DNA of 64,000 nt from Ctena decussata (taxonomy: Eukaryota > Mollusca > Bivalvia > Lucinida > Lucinidae), in the NCBI GenBank assembly GCA_963989385.1, contig OZ022512.1:28107899-28171898 (forward strand). Reading direction: 5' to 3'. This document shows, one piece after another, positions 23,162 through 32,119 of the stretch. A program made the position numbers and the translations under genes. The notes beneath the pieces were generated by a model that did no database searches, was not told the origin of the DNA, and was given only the letters and a program-made list of their open reading frames with translations. Numbering within the stretch: position 1 is the first letter of the stretch; every line of letters begins with the position of its first letter.

Positions 23162-26100
23162 GCCGGTGTAACGAAGTAAAGTGACCCCCGTAGAATAACG
23201 ACCCCCGGTCATTATTCTTCAGAAAAAGTGACCCATTTTCTATAGAATGCTGACTCCCTTTAAAAAATAATGACCCCCCTGATGATATGTATAAAATAGT
23301 GACCCCCGGTCATGTTTCTTTAAAGAATAGTGACCCCCACCTTGGTCACAATATTATGACTCCCCATGAAGCAATGGTGTTTTCATGTATGCTTATGGCA
23401 TACAGGATGTTGTGTTCGGTCTGTTACGACTCTCTTGTTTGATGATTGATGTTAAAATAACTTGGCATAAATGTCAAGACGATGTGTTGCGAGCAAGTCC
23501 TAGGTACCTAGCTAGAAGGTCAGGAAGACATAGATCATTCAAAGGTAATGGTGTCCGGCAAACAGAATGTCGTGTCTGACCTGTAACTTTGTCATTTGTG
23601 GGTAGACTTTCAAATAATTGGAAACAAATGGTAGTCACATAAAGACAATGTATCGCCTGCAAGATATAAGTCCCGACATCAAAAATTAAAGTCAATGTCA
23701 CAAATTAAGATAAATGACAATGTGTTTAGTTTGACTTATGATGTTAATGCAATAAAACATTTTAGCATTAACAAGTTGACTTATGCACTAAAAGGAGGTT
23801 TCGCTGTGGATTTTGAAAAATTATCACGTCTGCACACTTACTCTCACTGCTTTTCTCAAGAGGGGTACATTACATTTTCAGTCTTCCAAAATATTTTTCG
23901 GTTTTTCTTATTTACTGAATTTATTTTGTTAAATATGCTTACAATGAAGAAAATACTACAGCTGCTCCTGGTATGCAATGATTTGGAAATGAATAGTATA
24001 CTAGCCTTATTCTATGATGCAGATGGTCTAATTACCCCACCCACTTTTCATTTTTTTACCTGTATACTATCTGCTCCTCCCCTTTGCCTAAGCATGCCAC
24101 TCACATATAATGTATATATTAAAAATCCACGCATACATGCCAAGTGGCTTGCTGAGGCATGGGGGTTGGGGGAAAGCATCTCTATAAAACTCTAGGTTCT
24201 TTTCAGTGTCATTCAAAATTTTAGAAATATATATAAGTCTATCTGCTTGAAAATGGAAAAAAAATATTTATAGGGAATTCAGAGCAACATTTTTGTAAAG
24301 GAAATTTTGCAGAATACCGAATGGTCATTTTTGATCCCTGTATTAGCAATTTCTTCGCGTATCGTCATTTCACTTTGCGTAGAGGTGTCATAATATTATG
24401 ACCAGGGTACTTTTCTTTTAAATATAATGGCCGGGTGTCAATTTTCTTTAAAAAGTGACGGTGGTCGTTATTCTAGGCGGTCACAATTCTTCGTGTGGAG
24501 TCATTTAACTTTGCGTGGGAAGAGAGTGTGTGTGTGTGTAAAGGGCCTTGTGTTTGTGTGTGGGGGGGGGGGGGGGGGGGCGTGGGGGCGGTCATAATAT
24601 TATAATGCTATGACCGGGAAGTCATAATATTATGGCCGGGGTCACTATTCTTTAAAGAATAATGACCGGAGTCCGGGGTTGTAATTCTATGGGGAACTCA
24701 TAGGAAAAAGACCCCCAGTCATTATTCTATAGAAAAAGTGACTCCGTTTCTAAAACATACTGATTCACGTTAACCACCTCGATGTCCATTCCCACCTAAT
24801 CGTACTGACTATTAACTACTGCAAGTTTTATTATTGTTGGAAAGACTTGTTGATGTTGTTTGGAAGGATGTGTGTGTGTGTGTGTGTATGGGGGGGGGTT
24901 GTTGAAGGGGGTGCGTTATAATAATGTTATGACCGCGGAGTCGTAATATATTGACGGGGTAGGGGGTCATTGACGGGGTAGGGGGTCACTATTCTTTAAA
25001 GAATAATGACCGGGGAGTCGTTATTCTATGAAGAACCCATAGAATAACGACCCCCCCGGATATAATTCTATAGAAAAATAACTCCGTTTCTCAAAGATAC
25101 TGACACCCGTTAGCCCCTCGATGATAATCCCCACCCAATCGAGAACTAACTGACTATTAACTCCTGCAGGTTTACTATGAGTAATACTTGTTGATGTTGT
25201 TGTTGCTACTGCAGCTGCTTCAGCTATCGCAGCAGTAGTAGTGTTTTCAAATTTCATGAAGAAATTTAGTTTGCGTGCTACTAAAGGAAATTTGACAAAA
25301 TCTTTAACCCGGAAAAGGACTACACACATGTCATTTCGATAAGTTTGTTAAATAGTATCATTCTACACATTCTACTCAAGGTAGACATTTCAGTTTTTTT
25401 GCTCTGGTAAGCAATTCAGGACCTCATGGCCCTCTTGTTTTTCATTTCATAGAAATTGCAGTAAATTTTATGCAAACACTGAAGAAAATGATCAGACGCG
25501 CATTTCTGCTGCATCTGGTCTTGGTCTTCACGTTTGCCTCTGTCCCTTTTGAAGGACACCAGGCTTAAATGGGTTAATGAAATCGTATGAGCCATAGGTG
25601 CGTACAGTAAACTCGGAATGACTTTATTTTTCTTTCTTTCTTTATTTATTTTGTTTATTATTTTTGTATGGCGGTGTGGTCACATATACTAGCCAAAAGT
25701 TCTAACCGACCACTTACAATTTATCAATTTTCTTCAGAGCGCCAAACAATCTTATAGTTCTATTTACATCTCCAAATAGGCAGAGATGTCAGTCAACTCA
25801 GCCATTAAAAGGTTTGACAAAATTCTTAACATTACATCCAGGATGTGCCGATGAATAGAAGTACCCCCATTTTTAAAATGTCCAAAATTAAGCATTTCGT
25901 AACAATTTGTGGAAAATCACTTTTTGAAATATCCAATTCATGTGAGCAAAACCACATCATTACTAAAGCAAATGACTGAAATAACAGATTTATGCAGAAA
26001 TGAACACTCTTCCTGCATGACAGTGGCCGCTTTGGGTCAAAATGTTAAAACTTACCCCACCACTCAATGCAAATTCTTGTTAATATTGAAAATGAGGGTA

Positions 26101-26802
26101 CCCGTATTCATCTGTGACTCCTGGATACAGTGCACTGAATAATGCTTAACCTTTTAGTGGTATGGTTTACCGACATATTCGCCTATCTGTGGTTGTAAAC
26201 TGAATTGTGAGATTGCGAATAGCATTGAGAAAAACGATAAAAACTAAGTGGTCGGTTAGAACTTTTGACTAGTATACTTTCATTTCTCCTTCCGCTGATT
26301 CAAGAAGGGCACTTGTCTGTTCCTGGCGAAAGTATGTGCACTTAGTACTGGTTAACCGCTTAGGAGGCCTAAGCCTGCCCAGGAATAGTGTGGTTAGGTT
26401 AACTGACCGTCTCGACATGACCATAGCTGTTTACCGTGGACGTTAAGCATCAAATCAGTCAATCAATCAAAACAAGTATGGGGTGGTTGTGAGGAAGGTG
26501 GGTTGTGAGACGGGGTGACGTTCTTTTCTTTTTCGCAAATTGTCATTTAACTTCGTGTAGAGGGGTAATACATGTAGTATTATGACCGGTGTTGTTGGGG
26601 TCATTTTTAAAGCATAATGGCCGGGGTTGTTATTCTATGGGGGTCACAATTCTTCGCGAGGGGTCGATATATTTCGTGTGTGTGGGTCATAATATCATGA
26701 CCGGGGAGTCATAATATTATGACCGGGGAGTCACTATTCTTTAAAGAATAATGACCGGGGGGTCGTTATTCTATGGGGGTCACTTTACTTCGTTACACCG
26801 GC
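23162..26802. mobile_element. 3.6-kb TIR element F, interior built of GTGACCCCC modules
   Basis: Nearly perfect terminal inverted repeats of about 58 bp lie at 23162-23219 and 26745-26802 (GCCGGTGTAACGAAGTAAAG, then GTGACCCCC and CGGTCATTATTCTT). The interior repeats these modules many times. Direct GTGACCCCC copies lie on the left (23184-23350). GACCGGGG(A/T)GTC and GGTCATAATATTATGACC copies lie at 24395-24700, 24920-25080 and 26580-26770. There is a tandem duplication of about 320 bp (24713 on versus 25037 on). An oligo-G run is at 24560-24580. The 166-codon frame at 23695-24195 has no recognisable domain. A SINE fragment is nested at 26276-26470. No clear target duplication was found. Confidence 0.8.
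26276..26470 (+). mobile_element. SINE family 1, 5'-truncated, nested in element F
   Basis: Starts within TTTCTCCTTCCGCTGATTCA and continues to GACCATAGCTGTTTACC and a (CAAT)n tail. The tRNA head is absent, as expected of incomplete reverse transcription. Confidence 0.88.
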
Positions 26803-26961
26803 GCTATGAGGCGTCAACAGTCTGCACATTACATTGCTGCCCATAAAGAAAGCCTGTAAAGCCAAATCTTCAGTTTTCTCTCTTAATTTTAACTCATTTA
26901 GCAGGTATATTTTCAGAACTTATTAAAACTCTGAGCTCCAGATAAGGTGGGTATTTGAGGA
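26803..26961. other. Short non-coding spacer
   Basis: Sequence between element F and element C. Nothing recognised. Confidence 0.4.
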
Positions 26962-27389
26962 TTAGGGCGCGTTTATACGACCAAAGTGTCTATGACAAAG
27001 TAGATTTGTCACAGAAAAATTTGCTCGTGTAAATGCCAAAATATGACAATGTTTCTTTGACAAATGTATATGGTAAAGTTACTTCGATAAATTAAATTTG
27101 TCCGTGTAAACGGAGAACTTTGCTAAAGATTATGCAATAAAGAACATTGCTACAAGCGTGAAAATGTGACAAAGATTTTATTTCATCGCTACAGGTACTT
27201 TTGACGAATAATATTTGGTCGTGTGAACACTGCAGCAAATATTTCATTGCCAAAGTTTATGTGACAGAAATTCTATGGCACATTTTCTTTAACAAATAAT
27301 TTGCTCCGTGTAAACGCAAAATGTTTGTCATACTTTCTTTGTTAAAGTTTCTGTGACATAGAAACTTTGCTCGTGTAAACGCGCCCTTA
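26962..27389 (+). mobile_element. Foldback element family C, intact-looking copy
   Basis: Ends GGGCGCGTTTATACGACC and GTGTAAACGCGCCC with flanking TTA on both sides. Interior modules TTTGCTCGTGTAA, GACAAAG and ACTTTGC recur in both orientations, as in 11711-12445. About 425 bp, no ORF. Confidence 0.85.
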
Positions 27390-27609
27390 TTCAGTGATAA
27401 TATTTTTCTTACTTCTCTTCGGCGAGACGGTTTTAATGAGGGACCACAATATAATGCTTATATGGAGAAATGTGGAAAATTGTCCCGAAATTATCCCTTC
27501 TTATCTGGAACACTGAATTCTTATCTGTTCGTTCACGCTCCTCACGCCTCTCGAGCCGTTGTGAACGGAATTCTTTTGTCAATATTACATTAAACAGGCT
27601 CAATGATTC

Positions 27610-27884
27610 GCCGGGCCGGGTAGCGCAATCGGTAGGGCACCTGACTCGTAAGTCAGAGGTCCTGGGTTTGAATCCCGGTCTAGCCACATACTTTCGTTTC
27701 TCCTTCCGCTGATTCAAGAAGGGTAGTTTTCAGTTACTGGCGAAAGTATGTGCACTTAGTGCTGGTTAACCGCTTAGGAGGTCTAAGCCTGCCCAGGAAT
27801 AGTGTGGTTATGTTAACTGACCGTCCCGACATGACCTTAGTTGTTTACCGTGGACGTTAAGCATCAAATCAACCAACCAACCAA
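27610..27884 (+). mobile_element. SINE family 1, full length with 11-bp TSD
   Basis: The tRNA-like head at 27610-27687 has A box TAGCGCAATCGG, anticodon-arm-like CTGACTCGTAAGTCAG (closest in appearance to tRNA-Thr-CGT) and B box GGTTTGAATCC. The body and (AACC)n tail follow. The target duplication CTCAATGATTC is at 27599-27609 and 27885-27895. A good reference copy for the family. The head is not a functional tRNA: the acceptor arms do not pair. Confidence 0.95.
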
Positions 27885-27949
27885 CTCAATGATTCAAGAA
27901 ACCAGAAAATCATAAAATAACGTTATAGAATAAACTACCTGTTTTGCGA

Positions 27950-28450
27950 TGGGTAATGCTCGTAACGTCACTCTGAATCTTTATTCTAATGCACTTACGA
28001 ATGTAACGCGGCGTCTTACAGGATTAAGTCTGTAACTTGCAACAGTATATCCTGTGAAATATTGTCGGACGTGTGCCCGACGTCCAATCGGAACACCGCT
28101 TGGCCAATTCCGTGAATCAACCTCGGATGTATGACGTGGGACTACTTACGTCACACGACTGTTGATAGGAACAAGGACATAAACAAAGATGGCCGCACTG
28201 TCGCACCGAGTAAATCATAAAATGAAAAGAAACAAAAGTTTTTTTCTGTCTCTGCATTAATAATTGACTATTTCGTTTAAACAACAGCAAAGCATTAAAT
28301 GAATGTCCGTGCAACAGCTGAAAAAGGTCGCAGGTCGAATTAATTATAGTTCGCAGACACATAGGGAACTTTATGCTTCAATACGGCGGAAATTACCGAT
28401 AGCGACTTACGGGTTTATCCGAGAGCTTACCTGTTGAAATTCTGTCCAGT
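27950..28450. promoter_or_regulatory. CpG-rich, promoter-like stretch with CCAAT and CRE-like sites
   Basis: Richer in CpG than its surroundings. It has CCAAT in GACGTCCAATCGG near 28080, CRE-like GTATGACGTGG near 28120 and CTTACGTCACACG near 28143, and an ATG in a strong context (AAAGATGGCC near 28190) followed by a short frame. No downstream exon is supported on either strand, so this is only a candidate promoter or first exon. Confidence 0.25.
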
Positions 28451-30223
28451 GCTATATGCAATTACATTGAAATATAATGTAAAATGTTAAATAAAATACA
28501 TATATGATAGTACGACAATTTTTTATAAGTTATGAACATAAACTTCAGTCTTTGCTCGTTAATATGGTGTATAAATATATAAAATAACTTCATATTTTGA
28601 TACTTCCATCGGCTTTTGAAGTTTGAAGCTTCAGTCACTTGAAATTATATACGAATCATGTCGAAAATGCCCAAGAAGCTATGTTCAGCCTTAAATTTGA
28701 AAATGATCGAATTTTCTATAAAACTTTTATAAGTTATCACCATCGAGAAAATTTTATAAGGTTTACATTGATGTAATTCATTATAAAATAAGTACACTAT
28801 AAGTATATTCCATTGCTCTCTAAACATACAAAAAGACGTGTTTCGATAAAACCTCGCTCATAATTATGTCTCAAATAGTCTAAGTCCAAATCCGCTTATA
28901 TTGCGTAAAGGCTAACACCACATCCTTTATTGGTATTCGTGTTTTGTTTATATATTTCATGTGTGCTTTTTATGATCTACATGTAATTAAGAAAGGAACA
29001 CTATTTATATAGTCTGATTAAGAAAGAAAGAAAGAAAGAAAGAAAGAAAAACGCAAGAAAGGAAAACAGAGAAAGAAGTCAATAAACTCTTAAACGTGAC
29101 AATCAAACGTGAAATAAAAACGGTTAATCGACTAATTGTAGTTTTTTTTTTAATTCTTAATAAGCTAAAAAGGTCAACTATGAAAACAAATAATTACATA
29201 TCTTATAGTAATGTTAATTTAATCTATTAGTTATTATATAATTTCTAGTGTTTGTGCTAACAGTTTTGATTGAAATTCATTCGAGTGTGGTGGGGCGTAT
29301 TTATCAAAGAAACCGAAATATGTTTTGTCTATCACAAGGTAGGATCTCAGAAGCCACAGAACCGTATTTTTATTGGCTAACTAACTGACAGAATTAGGAG
29401 ACATGGAGAATATTTAATATATGACTGTTTTAAGTGAAGCTAGAAAGGATTATTTAAAGATAAAATTTTTGTGTTATTTTTGGTATTTCTGCTAAAATGA
29501 GTACTTACGATAAAAAGCCTGTGCATCTGCGCTATGTTATCAGCCCTGATATGTGCAAAATGATAAGACCAAACAGTGTCTGAACAGTTTGCGCAAGCTG
29601 ATCCCAATACGTTGATAATACGCTATGTATACAGTATAAGTAACGTGTTTATTACGCGTGCATTGATTGATTATCGATCATAAAATCCGATATTACCTCC
29701 TATCATCATCTCATTAAAGTTTGAAATGAACTCATCATGAAATAACCAAAGATAAATGCTAAAAAATATAAAGCTGCAACATTCAATTTATGGAATTAGT
29801 TATTCACAGTTTCGGTCATGACTTACAATATATATTTTAGTTTAAACAATATAGATTGATCAATATGCAAACTGACTCAGACCAGCTTATTCGCTTGCGA
29901 AACACTGGTCTGAGTCTATGATCATTTAATAATTTTTGTTTTTGTCAATTTTAGTATTAGTTTGTATAACCCAACCCGTTTCTGCACAAACCGAACTGAT
30001 CCGAATTTCTGATCAAAATATTTTAAACATGTGTGATCAAATCAGGCTGTGCCTGTGCGCAAACCATTTAGAATTGGCAAGCTGTTCTCATGTTGTAATT
30101 AAATTCAGTTAGAATTAAAAACAGTTAGAAATACGAAGATACAAGGCACTAGTCAGCGGTCTGGCTGCTCCGGCCAAGGCCGGGCCACTTTTTTTCTGGT
30201 CATTTTTCATAATTTTCCTCATC
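28451..30223. other. AT-rich stretch with an (AAAG)n tract
   Basis: An (AAAG)n microsatellite lies at about 29020-29050. A 44-bp inverted repeat around GACTCAGACCAG pairs 29874-29885 with 29906-29917. No gene, TIR element or SINE is recognised. This is the cleanest unique-looking stretch in the window. Confidence 0.5.
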
Positions 30224-30425
30224 CGAGCCGCGACACGATAAACCAGCAAAGTGGAATGTGCACCCAGCGAAGACGCAGATCAGCCTTAGCAGCCACCCAG
30301 GTAGCTTATACTCTGAGCTACCTCCATGCCGATATTGAAGCCTCTGATCAGATTAGGCGGATGCTCCGGCTGATCTGAGTCTTCGCTGTGCGCACATGCA
30401 GCTGTGTTTGTCATGTCACGGCTCA
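30224..30425. mobile_element. MITE family A, internally deleted copy
   Basis: CGAGCCGCGACACGATAAAC to TTGTCATGTCACGGCTCA, 202 bp. The GTCTGATCAGACTC module of the left arm is lost. Confidence 0.85.
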
Positions 30426-30655
30426 TTTAATTGTTTGCTAAAGTCATCGACTGTGAAGCCTACTGAGCCGCTGTTGTCGACACGCCATCTGTCTGAAGGT
30501 GTGAAATTCGGTCACATGTCTTGTCAAAACAATGCAATTTCAAAATTAACACTCGCTAACGGCAATGAAAGTCAGAAATCGATATTCAATCCGATATGTA
30601 TTAAAGATCGTCTTATGATGATTTTTTTAACCGTATGAAAATAGTAATTTTAGCA

Positions 30656-30848
30656 GCGTCGCAACAAAACGAACACAGTTCCATAGCGCCCTACGAAGTC
30701 TTAGATCAGCCTGGGCAGGATCACCAATGGGCTAAGCTACCTCTTCGCGGACAGAGAAGACTCTTATCAGACTGGGTGGATACCCACGCTGATCTGAGTG
30801 TTCGCAGGGCGCCATGCCATTTTGTTTGTTTTGTCGTCTCGCGACTCA
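30656..30848. mobile_element. MITE family A, strongly diverged copy
   Basis: Left end decayed (GCGTCGCAACAAAACGAACA). The middle has AGATCAGCCTGGGCAGG and ATCAGACTGGGTGGATACCC. The right end is TTTTGTCGTCTCGCGACTCA. The central AGCTACCTC block is retained. Confidence 0.7.
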
Positions 30849-31678
30849 TTTATTATTTTTTGTTTTGTTCACAGAAAAGGCAGCTTTTAAATACTAATCA
30901 TAAATGTTTAAACTTAAATGTTTTTTAATTAACGCAGCTTAGCAGAGAGCCGAAAGACGGCATGTGCATAAAACTTTTGAACAGTTTTGTCAAACCAGAG
31001 AGTCAAAAGAAAAAATGTTGTCGTTGCTGTTGAGCTGTGGTTTAACGTCCCAGAAAATAATATTTTAGTCATGTCCAGATAATGCCTCTGAATTTGCGTG
31101 ACTACTAGAATAACTCGGCCTGCGATAAATGACACTCTCAGGTCTAGCAGCCGCTGCCGCAGAAGCATCAGGCGGCCAATATATATTTCGCGAGCCCCAA
31201 TGCGCGGGGCAAAAGAAAAAAAAAAGAAAAAAAAAAAAAAAAAAACATGTGGGTGGATGGGTATCTGTATCAGGCTCAATCTTTCCATAAAGCTGAGTCC
31301 GTCAAAGAGGGATCGAAATATCATAATTTATTATAAGTATAATTGTTTTATGTTTTTGTTGTCAGAAACTAAAACGACCAATAATCAGATCTATTTTTCT
31401 CGCCAGTCCTTACGAAATTGACCTAAATATGTGAAAAAAAAAGAGACTTATTACAACAAAAGTGAGCAAGTGAGAAAAGTAAATTGATTTGATCTGAGAA
31501 AAAGAAAACCCATATTGTTAAAAAAATAAAAATGTTTCCATCCATCTCCTTCGTTTTGTTACTATTCTGATAAAATATCAAACACAGTGATAACAAAAAA
31601 CGGCTTCAGAGAATTTCAACACCTGTACAGATCCGGGGATATGAGCATCGATATGACATTCCTAATATCGATTAATAC
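30849..31678. other. Non-coding stretch with oligo-A tract
   Basis: An oligo-A run with few interruptions lies at about 31215-31245. The segment 31030-31080 (GTTTAACGTCCCAG, GTCATGTCC) echoes the SINE family 1 core. A minus-strand AATAAA (TTTATT on plus near 31328) could serve the gene that ends at 32120. Overlapping open frames across the A-tract are artefacts. Confidence 0.4.
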
Positions 31679-32068
31679 CTATCGCTTCGCGGGTCTAAGG
31701 GAAATAACTGCATTCACATTAATACTCGCTCCAGGTAACAGGTAACCGAGTACACTACTAAGCGCGCCTTGAAGACTTAAGTACCAGTTGTAGGGAGCTA
31801 CGACTTCGGCGTATACTTTCGGCCGTAGAACAAAATGTTGGATTTTGCTGCATATTGCTCCGCCGTATATACGCCCGAGGTCTGATTCATGGAATTGGCC
31901 GAGGGGTTCCGAATGCCCGACGTCATTATGGAACGCCGCTTTGCATTGCTGACGTCTGGAATTACGCTCCTGAAAGCTTTGCAATGTGTGCATTGTAGTA
32001 GATTTTGAAAGGTGAACATATAAAAAAAAGAGCATTAGAATGGGGATAACTGTATTGAAAATTGTCAT
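31679..32068 (-). CDS. Doubtful 129-codon frame downstream of the Cys-rich gene
   Basis: ATG at 32068 lies inside the hairpin 32058-32104. The first 22 residues are hydrophobic (IPILMLFFLYVHL) and could act as a signal or anchor, then the sequence becomes polar with no domain that I recognise. A second minus-strand frame overlaps it at 31798-32019. The region is GC-richer than its flanks. More likely 3' UTR of the gene at 32120-34189, or an old repeat, than a real gene. Confidence 0.15.
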   Translation of the reverse strand: MTIFNTVIPILMLFFLYVHLSKSTTMHTLQSFQERNSRRQQCKAAFHNDVGHSEPLGQFHESDLGRIYGGAICSKIQHFVLRPKVYAEVVAPYNWYLSLQGALSSVLGYLLPGASINVNAVISLRPAKR

Positions 32069-32104
32069 TTGGGGAGGTAGATTACCTCCCCAAATGACAA
32101 TTTT
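32058..32104. repeat. Perfect 22-bp-arm hairpin just past a stop codon
   Basis: Arms 32058-32079 and 32083-32104 (AAAATTGTCATTTGGGGAGG type) are exact inverted repeats with a 3-nt loop. It begins 15 bp beyond the stop of the Cys-rich gene, inside its likely 3' UTR. Confidence 0.9.
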
Positions 32105-32119
32105 GGGTATAGTTGTCTC

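Noticed and set aside
23695..24195. 166-codon open frame inside element F
   Set aside because: Composition is that of AT-rich non-coding DNA and no transposase motif is visible. The frame is best explained by chance.
27612..27687. Functional tRNA-Thr
   Set aside because: Anticodon arm and boxes look right, but the acceptor ends do not pair and the sequence is the head of a dispersed SINE with target duplications.
27433..27717. Frames through the tRNA-like SINE head
   Set aside because: Explained by SINE family 1. Such frames recur wherever the SINE occurs.
28190..28262. Short gene starting in a strong ATG context (ATGGCCGCACTG)
   Set aside because: Only 23 codons before a stop and no downstream exon. 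Kept only as part of a weak promoter-like call.
31098..31421. 107-codon plus frame with a poly-Lys run
   Set aside because: Driven by the oligo-A tract; overlaps a minus frame with poly-Phe.
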